From positions 21,157-85,156 of the forward strand of contig CAWAJW010000018.1 in assembly GCA_963782475.1 (NCBI GenBank): DNA of 64,000 nucleotides, written 5' to 3'. Source of the stretch: CAVQBP01 sp963782475. Its GTDB lineage: Bacteria > Bacteroidota > Ignavibacteria > Ignavibacteriales > Ignavibacteriaceae. Positions 47,330 through 55,645 of this stretch are shown here, piece by piece. The position numbers and the translations under genes were made by a program. Each line of letters begins with the position of its first letter. The stretch's first letter is position 1. Below the pieces are notes generated by a model. It had not been told where the DNA came from. It worked only from the letters and a program-made list of their open reading frames with translations, and made no database searches.

Positions 47330-48475
47330 TTAAAGTGATCCTATAGAATGGGCTTCTATAAATGATGCTTCTCTAATTTGTTCAGGTGCCTTTCTATTAA
47401 TTCTACCATAAATATTTTTCACTACAAATTCCGAATCTCTTGAAACCCCATGTATCATTGCTGAGGACAATGAATAAAGGAAATGCAATCCGGTAAAATA
47501 TAATCCAGGTTCTTTTTTCACTATTCCGCGATTATGTATTGGTTCTCTATCTTTAAAAACCGGGATATCTATCCAGGAGAAGGATGGATAAAACCCGGTA
47601 CACCAAATAATATTTTTTACATCAACCGATTCTTCATTTTCGAGTAAAGGTAATCCATCGCGGACTCCGGCAACTCTTGGAACACGTTTAATACCTGTTT
47701 TGGTAAATTCTTTAGGCTTTATTCTAATTAATGGGCCGCCTATTGAAGTTACTTTTGGACGAATTTTTCTCCCTATCGGTGTATTTGTAGTTAATACTCT
47801 ATGGAATAAAAATCGTATTACTAATCTTGCCAATATAATTTTAGAAAGTTCTCCTTTGATATTAAAAGGGATATGCCCGACGTCTCTCCCTGATAACCAA
47901 ACCTGATGGTTATTTTTTGCTGCCTCAAGTGCTATTTCTGCACCAGAATTACCTGCTCCAACTACCAGAACACTCCCGTTTTGAAGCTGTGATTGATTTC
48001 GATATTCAGAGGAATGGAGCTGTACAATATCAGAATTTAGTTCTTCAGCGTATTGAGGTATCTTCGGATTTTGATAATTTGACATTGCAATTATTACATA
48101 TTCAGCCTGGAAATAATGGTTTCCTGCCGTTATACAATATAAATTCTCTTCTCTTGTAATCCCGTCCACTTTAACCCCGTTTCTTATGGGAAGATTAAAA
48201 TGGGCGGCATAATTTTCAAGGTAATCCGCCATTTCATCTTTTGTGGGGAAATAATTGGGAGAAGCCGGGAATGGCAATCCGGGCAGAGAGTCAAATTTAG
48301 CAGGCGTAAAAAGATGGAGAGAATCCCACCTATTTCGCCATGAATCGCCGATCCTCTTATTTGCATCAAGAATTACAAAGGGGATTTTACATTTTGATAA
48401 ATAATAACCTGCAGATAATCCCGCCTGACCGGCACCAATGACAATTACTTTAAACTTTTCTATTTCATTACTCAT
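47330..48475 (-). CDS. Flavin-containing monooxygenase-like oxidoreductase
   Basis: The 381-residue protein has an N-terminal FAD-binding loop VIGAGQAGLSAGYYLSK, the family segment GDSWRNRWDSLHLFTPAKF and a second dinucleotide loop VLVVGAGNSGAEIALEA for NADPH. The order and spacing match CzcO/flavin-containing monooxygenase-like proteins. The C-terminal LYFTGLHFLYSLSSAMIHGV is typical of this branch, where the product of the gene is often called a putative flavoprotein involved in K+ transport. True substrate is not known. It stands alone between regulatory genes. Confidence 0.88.
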   Translation of the reverse strand: MSNEIEKFKVIVIGAGQAGLSAGYYLSKCKIPFVILDANKRIGDSWRNRWDSLHLFTPAKFDSLPGLPFPASPNYFPTKDEMADYLENYAAHFNLPIRNGVKVDGITREENLYCITAGNHYFQAEYVIIAMSNYQNPKIPQYAEELNSDIVQLHSSEYRNQSQLQNGSVLVVGAGNSGAEIALEAAKNNHQVWLSGRDVGHIPFNIKGELSKIILARLVIRFLFHRVLTTNTPIGRKIRPKVTSIGGPLIRIKPKEFTKTGIKRVPRVAGVRDGLPLLENEESVDVKNIIWCTGFYPSFSWIDIPVFKDREPIHNRGIVKKEPGLYFTGLHFLYSLSSAMIHGVSRDSEFVVKNIYGRINRKAPEQIREASFIEAHSIGSL

Positions 48476-48664
48476 TTATTCACCTCATATTATATAAATA
48501 AACATTTAACTACTGATGCTAAAGTATAAAGTGAAAAAGAGATATAAATCAGCGGTACTACGTATTTTTCAATAAAGATATACGTAAAACATTAAGAGGA
48601 TTTTTCCTGCTTTAAATTTTTCAGCCTAAGTCCAGGCAGTATTTAGCTGGTGCTTTCACTTAAA

Positions 48665-50335
48665 CTAAGTGAATATAAGTTTATGCCTTATTGCATAAGA
48701 TGCTGCAAAAGCCCTGGCAGATTTTCCCGAAATTCCCATTTTGCTGTAGATATTCGTTATATGTTTTTCAATTGTTCTAATGCTAAGGAAAAGTTTTCCT
48801 GCAATCTCTTCATTATTTTTTCCTTCTGCAATCAGTTTTAATACTTCAAGTTCTCTACCGGTGAATTCATACTCGTTGCTTCCCCGTTCAGCCGCCTTCT
48901 CATTGTACAAATTCTTCAGAAGATACCTGGCTTTTTCAAAATCTTTTTCCGCGCCTAATTCTTTAAACGTTATAATGGCGCTGTTTAATTCTCCCTCTGC
49001 CTGAGCAAACCGGTTTAACCTGGTTAAGACACCGGAAAGAATTAACCTGGTTCGCGATGATTCAAACGGGAGCTTTATTTTATCATAAATGTCTACTGCA
49101 TCCTCCAGATATTGCTTTGCTTGTTCATAATTGTTCCTGGCAAAATTTAAATTGCCGCAGGCGCTTAATAATGAAGCCTTTAACGGAAGTGTATTTATCG
49201 CATCAGAAATTTCTTTTAGTTCATTCAAAAGTGATCCAGCCTGTTCATCTCTTCCCAGCTTTATGTATATCTGGATTAATAATTCAACTCCTGCAGTTCT
49301 TTCAGCTTTTTCTTCTACAGGAATTCTCCGCAAATACTTTTCAGCTAAATCGAAAGCCTTTTCATATTCTCCTTTATCAAAATAAAGATATGCGAAGTAC
49401 AAAGATTTCAGAGGATGAGAATCAATTTCAGTCAGCATTCTTTCTGCTTCATCCCATTTTCCCTGTCTTCTCTTTAAATCAGCTAACCTAACATTACATG
49501 CATTTACCTGCACAGGTCTGAATTCCTTCAATTCGTTGGCTGCAGTTAAAAATTCATCTTCCGCTTCTTTCCAATTCCCTTTCCAGATTAAGACTCCTGC
49601 ATATTTCATCCGGCAGTTTGCAAACATTGCTTTGAATCTCCACTTTTTGCACATTTCCTTTACATTGTTACACCATTGACTTGCTCGTTCATAATCCCGG
49701 ATTCTTTCACACGCGTCAATTAAAAAACAGCAGGTTATTGTAGTAATTTTTATATCTCCCTTTTCAGAAGTTGAAGCAAGAAGAGTTGCTTCATCAAGGA
49801 GCGGCATCCCTTCGGAAATTTTTCCTTCCACTACTAGAATAAATCCCTTCAAAGCTTCCGCAAGCATTTCACCGTCAATATAGTTAAGTGATTTGCTGAG
49901 AGCCATACTTTCATCAATAAGTTTAAAGGCGAGTTCCGTATTTTTTTCAGCCTGGAAAGCCCACCTAGCCTTCAAGATTTTTATCAAACCAAGTTCCCAA
50001 GATCCGGGCATTCCTTCCAAAAGGTTTTCAGCTCTTTGCAGCCAGCCGCTTGCGACGGCAAATTCCCCTTTAAATTCAATATAATCCACGCCAATCCAGC
50101 TTGCATTACGTGATGCTCCAAGCTTGTCATTATTTTCTAAAAACAGATTGTAAGCTTTTAATCTAGATTCAAAAACACCTTGTGCATCATTCAGCCACCA
50201 GTTTACCCACCCGAGCTCTTCATAAACTTCGGCAGATTTCTCTTTCTTCAGGGCATTATCCAGTAGTTCTTTGGCTATTTCCCATTCACCCGTTGCCAAA
50301 GCTTGACGGCCTCTTTTTAATAATTCATTTGACAT
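48665..50335 (-). CDS. TPR-repeat protein with LuxR-type DNA-binding domain
   Basis: The 556-residue protein is mostly helical repeats (TPR-like pairs, e.g. EIAKELLDNALKKEKSAEVY, EYEKAFDLAEKYLRRIP, NYEQAKQYLEDAVDIYDK) followed by a LuxR-type helix-turn-helix from about residue 490: FTGRELEVLKLIAEGKNNEE and LSIRTIEKHITNIYSKMGI. There is no receiver domain or ATPase domain. It therefore looks like a LuxR regulator whose input is protein binding or another factor through the repeats, similar to the MalT-like C-terminal half. Target genes are unknown. Confidence 0.88.
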   Translation of the reverse strand: MSNELLKRGRQALATGEWEIAKELLDNALKKEKSAEVYEELGWVNWWLNDAQGVFESRLKAYNLFLENNDKLGASRNASWIGVDYIEFKGEFAVASGWLQRAENLLEGMPGSWELGLIKILKARWAFQAEKNTELAFKLIDESMALSKSLNYIDGEMLAEALKGFILVVEGKISEGMPLLDEATLLASTSEKGDIKITTITCCFLIDACERIRDYERASQWCNNVKEMCKKWRFKAMFANCRMKYAGVLIWKGNWKEAEDEFLTAANELKEFRPVQVNACNVRLADLKRRQGKWDEAERMLTEIDSHPLKSLYFAYLYFDKGEYEKAFDLAEKYLRRIPVEEKAERTAGVELLIQIYIKLGRDEQAGSLLNELKEISDAINTLPLKASLLSACGNLNFARNNYEQAKQYLEDAVDIYDKIKLPFESSRTRLILSGVLTRLNRFAQAEGELNSAIITFKELGAEKDFEKARYLLKNLYNEKAAERGSNEYEFTGRELEVLKLIAEGKNNEEIAGKLFLSIRTIEKHITNIYSKMGISGKSARAFAASYAIRHKLIFT

Positions 50336-50552
50336 AAAGAAAATATTATATTGAAAGAACAGGTTTATCTATAGTAGTTCTGTATAAGGAAGAAATTCAC
50401 CAGGATGATTAATTAAAGATAACAATTATTTAATGAATCTGTAGTGATTGCAGAGAAAACATTAATGAAACAGAAATTAACTAACCCTGCGATCGATGAT
50501 CAAATTACTGGCATTCTGCGGTAAAAAAAATATTAAGGTGGAATTTTTCAGT

Positions 50553-52520
50553 TTAATTCTTTGATTCTTCTTTTATTTTAACAAGCAGAAATGTTATGTC
50601 ATCTGCCTGCTGGCAGCCGTCGAGCCATTTTTCCGCTGCTTTTAATAAATCATTTATAATATCGGGCGAGTTCCTCCGGGCAGCATCTGAAAAAATATTT
50701 TTTGCTACTTCCATGTCGAGCATTTCCATATTAGAGTTGAACAGCTCAACGAAACCGTCGGTCAAAAGGAGTATCATGTCTCCAGGCTCTACCTTAAATA
50801 TTTTCTGATGATATTGAAAATCGTGGAATGCACCCAGCGGCATCCCTTTTAGAATAACTTCTTCAATTGAACCGGTATTTTTTCTGTATATTAAAAAAGG
50901 AGGCATTCCCGCGGCTGAAGCTGTAATCCTGTACTTTTGTATTTTCAGGACAGTCATACCCATATATAGATTTCCGAGGTTCATTTTTTTTATTGTCCTG
51001 GTGCAGTGATTAAAGAAATCAGGTATAAAAAAAGTATGGGCCATTGCATCAAAGAGGCTTTTTATGAGTGCAACCATAATACCTGCTTTTATGCCGTGCC
51101 CCGTAGCATCACCGATAGTGAGAGTTATTGTTCCGTCACCGGCTAAGTGGTAATCGTAGTAATCACCGCCAACTTCTGCGGCAGTCTTCATTCTTGCGGA
51201 TATTTCGAGATGCGCCACCTCGGGGAAGCATTTCGGCAATATCGACAGCTGAAGTTTTCGTGCATCTTCAAGTTCCTTTGACTTCCTTTTATTTTCCTCT
51301 TCAAGAAATTTATTCTTCAGCTCCTGTTCCTGGTTCAGCTTTTCCTGCAGAATTATTTTGCGGTTTGATTTAGCAAAACTCTTCGAAAGAAAAACCGACA
51401 TGCAGATAAATAAACCGATCGTTCCGTAAGGGTATCCGTTATTAAAATTTCCTATCATATTAATTAAATTGAAATCCAGCAGCCAGTCATAGAATGAGAA
51501 AATAAAAAGAATTGAGAAGCCTGCAGCAATAATCCAGACTCCTTCGGTTTTTAGTTTTGAAGCATTTATTATTATTCTAAAGGATTCAACGAGAACAAGG
51601 ATCATTCCTATCTGCAGGAAGAAAAAATTATCTATTGGTTTGATTACGGCTGCAGTTGCTGCAAATAAATAGTATGCAATTATACCCCAGAAGAATTTTC
51701 CCGGCTTCTGTTTTAACATAGAATACAAAACAGTGAGCACCAGAATCTGTGTCAATGACATCAGGATCCTGTGAATCCTTAATGCGAAAAGTTGTTCCGT
51801 TATACTTACTGCAAGGCCGGACTGGTAATCGATAAATATGCTTGCAGCATATACAAAAAGAAAAACCGAGTATATGAGATTTTCTTTAAATTGTTTGTTG
51901 AACAGAAATAAAATGAGGTGAAGAAGACCGAATGCCAGAGTTATTGCAGTAAAGAACATTTGCTCATTTGAATATCTTCTTAATTCCTGCATATCCGATT
52001 TCATAATATCATCAATATTTCCCAGGCCGATTTTAAAGCCCCCGCTAAAACCTGCATCTTTGTAATAGGACGGATCATCGTTTACATACTTAACAGCCAA
52101 AATATGATTTTGTTTTTCATTAAAGGTGACAACTTTAGGATGTTTCCAGTTTGAATTTTCCCCGGCAAATTTACCATCGATATAAACTTCCTGTTTACCT
52201 GCCGACCAGATATGAAGATAAACGGGCTGGTTAAATAATGCAGAATCGATTGAAAAATGAAACCGGAAGAAGCCGGTACCATTATAGTTTGAAGGGAAAC
52301 CGGCATTTTGAATCGAATTCACTTCAGTCCAGATGCTGTCGTTAAAACCGGAAGAATCCCAGTTCCGTGTAAAAACCGGGCTGTATTTCCATCCTGAAGT
52401 GAAATAGATAATAGTTTCTTTTTGTAATTTATCAAGAGTCAGGTTAACGGTTTTCACTTCCCCTTCGGTTAGTTGAGAAAAAGAAAAAAGGAAAAGGATT
52501 AAAGCAAGCATTACATTCAT
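50553..52520 (-). CDS. 7TM receptor-like protein with SpoIIE-type PP2C phosphatase
   Basis: The 655-residue protein has a signal peptide, a 150-residue extracellular jelly-roll-like part (GFFRFHFSIDSALFNQPVYL, VYIDGKFAGENSNWKHP), then about seven hydrophobic helices between residues 190 and 385, a coiled coil (KLNQEQELKNKFLEEENKRK) and a SpoIIE/RsbU phosphatase with KTAAEVGGDYYDYH, TLTIGDATGHGIKAGIMVAL and LLTDGFVELFN, where the aspartates bind metal. Such proteins control anti-sigma or anti-anti-sigma partners by dephosphorylation. No partner gene is adjacent. The signal and target are unknown. Confidence 0.9.
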   Translation of the reverse strand: MNVMLALILFLFSFSQLTEGEVKTVNLTLDKLQKETIIYFTSGWKYSPVFTRNWDSSGFNDSIWTEVNSIQNAGFPSNYNGTGFFRFHFSIDSALFNQPVYLHIWSAGKQEVYIDGKFAGENSNWKHPKVVTFNEKQNHILAVKYVNDDPSYYKDAGFSGGFKIGLGNIDDIMKSDMQELRRYSNEQMFFTAITLAFGLLHLILFLFNKQFKENLIYSVFLFVYAASIFIDYQSGLAVSITEQLFALRIHRILMSLTQILVLTVLYSMLKQKPGKFFWGIIAYYLFAATAAVIKPIDNFFFLQIGMILVLVESFRIIINASKLKTEGVWIIAAGFSILFIFSFYDWLLDFNLINMIGNFNNGYPYGTIGLFICMSVFLSKSFAKSNRKIILQEKLNQEQELKNKFLEEENKRKSKELEDARKLQLSILPKCFPEVAHLEISARMKTAAEVGGDYYDYHLAGDGTITLTIGDATGHGIKAGIMVALIKSLFDAMAHTFFIPDFFNHCTRTIKKMNLGNLYMGMTVLKIQKYRITASAAGMPPFLIYRKNTGSIEEVILKGMPLGAFHDFQYHQKIFKVEPGDMILLLTDGFVELFNSNMEMLDMEVAKNIFSDAARRNSPDIINDLLKAAEKWLDGCQQADDITFLLVKIKEESKN

Positions 52521-52998
52521 TTCATTGGAAAGTTATTTTATGAAAAATAAATAAACAATTTTACTTCTACAATTTCGAATAATTTTAAATGGAAGGTTAA
52601 AACACATTAAATTTGGTTTCCTTTTAGCCTAAAAGAATTTTTTAGGAACCGGATTGTTAATCGATATTCTCTTCTAAGGCTGTACACTTTATTCTTCACG
52701 CATGTTTTTAATAAAGGCCGAATGGATATCTTGAAGTCATAGTATAGATTGCAGCCGGAAGATGACTGCCTGAAGAGACGATGGAAGCCTTTTAAAGGCC
52801 TTCTGAAGGCTGTTAGATGGCTGTTAGATACATGGTATATGGATTCAAATTAAAGGATTTAAAATTATTAATGCTATTTTAAAAGGAAATTTTGCTGTAG
52901 GAATTTTTTTTAAGATAAGAATGATAAGAATATTAAGTAACTAGTTTTTTGTAATAAGTAATATCATCAATTTTGAACGTGTATATGAGAAGAAGGAT
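52521..52998. other. Intergenic region with a short tandem repeat
   Basis: This 478-base gap lies between the phosphatase gene and the remains of the TdeIII gene. It holds the tandem pair at 52808-52829 and an imperfect palindrome near 52781-52800 (GAAGCCTTTTAAAGGCCTTC), but no recognised gene. It marks the left edge of the defence-like module. Confidence 0.5.
52808..52829. repeat. Tandem 11-base direct repeat
   Basis: GGCTGTTAGAT occurs twice head to tail at 52808-52818 and 52819-52829. It is too short to assign a function. Confidence 0.6.
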
Positions 52999-53774
52999 TC
53001 ATTTGAATCTCGAGAAATATGCATCTATTTCATCTCGCAATTCTATCCCAACTTGTTCAAAACATTCCAACAAATCTTCATAAGCACCTTCACCACCAAG
53101 AAAATCCCAGAATTCTTTTGCAACTTTCAACTCATTCTGAAGATCTATCATTCCCCGCATTGTCCATCTATTATATGGTTCTGGTTCATAAGGATTATAA
53201 GGAATAGCAATAATGGTTTGGATGTTTAATCCTGGTTCTGTTCTAATGCTGCAGCAACCCATTCTAAAAGTGTACGTTTAAATTCCTTGAATCCACCTGC
53301 ATTTGGTTTGGCTGTTTTGATGTAAAAAGAAAAGTTGTTCTGTCATAAGCAACAAGTTTGACATCAACTTTAGTGAGTTTAACATTTCTCATTACTCCAC
53401 TTTGATTCATACTTTTCTTATTGCTTTAATTTCCTCAGGTTTATTAGGATTAGATTCGGCATTGAAGAATTGACTCATTATGTTTTGAATAACAACAAAT
53501 GCTTCTGAACTAATTTGTTTTCCTGCAACTTTGTTGAGAATCAGCAGAAAGAAAAACTTTTCTTTTGCTAAAGCTTTTGCAACTGGTTCAAAAATAGTAG
53601 TACCAAAATTAGTATTTAAATGAATGAATAAATTGATATAAGTGCTAATCTATCTTTCCCAAGTAATCTTATGTGAAAAGGCATTGAAGCAGGTTCTGGA
53701 TTATGCTTAGCAAATTTAGTTCTTAGACTACCTTTTAAGGTCTCTTGAACTTTCTTGGATTGTTCATTATTCAT
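52999..53774 (-). pseudogene. TdeIII-family type II restriction endonuclease (four frame breaks)
   Basis: From the ATG at 53774 the product reads MNNEQSKKVQETLKGSLRTK and MPFHIRLLGKDRLAL, then continues in other frames as TNFGTTIFEPVAKALAKEKF, ISSEAFVVIQNIMSQFFNAE, QSGVMRNVKLTKVDVKLVAY, KTAKPNAGGFKEFKRTLLEW and finally IPYNPYEPEPYNRWTMRGM and DEIDAYFSRFK. Each change can be fixed by one added base, near 53620, 53413, 53321 and 53240. The restored length is about 259 residues, which fits my memory of the TdeIII family. The VKLTKVDVKL and IKTAKPN segments are where a PD-(D/E)XK core would lie. The gene is probably inactive as sequenced, but clustered sequencing indels are not excluded. Confidence 0.75.
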
Positions 53775-54566
53775 ATTAATTAATCGTATTAATTTCATCA
53801 CTTGAATATCTTTCAACATTTTTTCCATCTGAATTCTATTGAAAATACCTTTTTTATTCAAACAGTCTAAAACTTTTACACTTAAATTTTTTAATAAAAT
53901 GAAAGTAACATCCAAAATATCAAGCGTTATAATATCTGAATTTTCACATAAACTAATTGCATTATTGCTAAAAAAAAATCCACTAGTAAAAAACACATGC
54001 AAGGGAGAAAATGATTTAATATTGTAATCCTTATATATTTTTTCTGAATGTTTAACTGCAAATTCATGATTCTTAAAAAAATTTACTGCTCCGCATAAGT
54101 CCCTAATTTCTTTAACATCAACTGCATCTTTTTTATATTTTTTACATTGGCCAAAGAAATAATGTTTGAAATTTGATTCCATGTTAAACAATGACTTAAA
54201 ATGATCAGAAGTAGCTATGACATCTAACCCTTGATCATGTGTTTCCCTTGTTACAAAATAGTTATTATACCCCAAGATCTTACAAATGATGGCAGAAATT
54301 CTTTCAAAGTATTTGGGAGAAAGATTAGATATATATCTTAAAAGAAGAGGTAGATTGTCATCCTTAAATTTAAATTCTCCAACATTATTGATCTCGAAGT
54401 AATTTACTTGATGCTTAATTAAATATGGTTCTAAAAAGGCAATAATATCTTCTAAATCATAATTACTTTTTATAATAGTTGGATATTCAACGTATAAATT
54501 AAAAACCGTTTTCCTTTGTGACAACATTTCAATGGAAAGTTCCCATTGTTGTTCTAATTTTATCAT
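53616..54566 (-). CDS. Mrr-like restriction endonuclease, C-terminus reads into the TdeIII gene
   Basis: The first about 260 residues form an Mrr-type (PD-(D/E)XK) nuclease: GYNNYFVTRETHDQGLDVIA with the catalytic Asp near residue 114, then FFGQCKKYKKDAVDVKEIRD with the QxK catalytic pair near 138-140. An N-terminal helical or beta part of about 90 residues has no clear family. The frame does not stop where the next gene should begin and runs on into the TdeIII N-terminus (from 53774). A stop TAA would appear just before that ATG in another frame, so an indel near the Mrr end may have fused them. The start ATG is 10 bases after the ParB-like stop. Confidence 0.72.
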   Translation of the reverse strand: MIKLEQQWELSIEMLSQRKTVFNLYVEYPTIIKSNYDLEDIIAFLEPYLIKHQVNYFEINNVGEFKFKDDNLPLLLRYISNLSPKYFERISAIICKILGYNNYFVTRETHDQGLDVIATSDHFKSLFNMESNFKHYFFGQCKKYKKDAVDVKEIRDLCGAVNFFKNHEFAVKHSEKIYKDYNIKSFSPLHVFFTSGFFFSNNAISLCENSDIITLDILDVTFILLKNLSVKVLDCLNKKGIFNRIQMEKMLKDIQVMKLIRLINMNNEQSKKVQETLKGSLRTKFAKHNPEPASMPFHIRLLGKDRLALISIYSFI

Positions 54567-54576
54567 CAACGAATTA

Positions 54577-55645
54577 TCAAGCCAAAAATTTCTTACAATA
54601 TGTAATAATGTTGTTCACTAACTCCTTATCTTCATCACTTAATTTTAATGATCCGATAGCTCTAACATTCCTTAAAACTTTTTCAACATTTTTTATCGTT
54701 TTTGAGAATTGTCTTTTAGTGTAAACTGAGTTTTGTTCCAGGGCTATTTTAATATCACGCTGCTCTTCCATATACTCTAATGCTTCTTCATCATCAATAA
54801 TTTCTTCCAATTCTCGGACTTGTTTGTGACTAATTAGAATAGGTTCAACCAACTCATACTCGTCCGAATCTTCATCTATTTGATAACTAGGAGTAATCCA
54901 GCTATAAAATCTTTTTATGTTATCTTTTTTTGAAAATGTCTCCTTATCATCATTCCACCCAACCCAGTTTCTTAATTTAGGCTTGTTAGTTAATTCAATC
55001 ATAATCATTATTTTTTCATATGGATTAAAACCAGGATAATTTTCTCCTTTTAAAGTCTTCATATATTGTTCGAGTGCAATATAACCTCTAATTTCATCAG
55101 TAACTTGTTTTTTAGAAATTGCTAATTTAGAAGCAATTTCACCTTCATCGAGATCCATAATATTTTTTAGTTCATTAAGAAGTTTTGCTTGGTTATATCT
55201 TTCCCATTTTTTATTTCCGCTGACATGCTTAAGTCCCATAAGAATTAAATAATCTTTTTCATCCTTGTAGTTATATATAACTACGTCCAGATTTTCAAAT
55301 ATGTCAGGATCTAGTTTCCCAATACTTTCTCCTTTATCATGCAACTCATGAAGGTATTTTAGAGTAGCTACTCTTCTATTTCCCTCAATAATTAAGTATC
55401 TACCATCTTTTATTTTTCTGACCAATATGTTGTCTACTTTTAAATATCCATTATTTTTAAAGCTTCTCAATAAGATCAATTATTTCTCTGTTATTTTTCC
55501 CTGTTATTATATTTTGAGTTTTTTTCTGAACCGATGTAAGTCCCACACTCGCTTGAGGAATGATTTTAAAGTTAGGCGAATTACGAAGTCGATAATTATT
55601 TGGATCAAATAATAAACTCCTTAACGCTTTTGTTGCTTTAAGCAT
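54577..55645 (-). CDS. ParB-like protein of a restriction-modification module (one extra base)
   Basis: The gene starts at 55645 inside the end of the methyltransferase gene (8-base overlap). One extra base near 55459-55464 shifts the frame; removing it gives about 355 residues reading EIIDLIEKFKNNGYLKVDNI across the junction. The N-terminal part is a ParB/sulfiredoxin-like domain with EGNRRVATLKYL near residue 86, the box that binds nucleotides in the family. A helix-turn-helix-like stretch EGEIASKLAISKKQVTDEIR follows. The C-terminal half is acidic and helical (LEEIIDDEEALEYMEEQRDI). Unlike chromosomal ParB it has no ParA partner here. Its role in the module is not known; DNA loading or nicking is possible. 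Confidence 0.75.
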
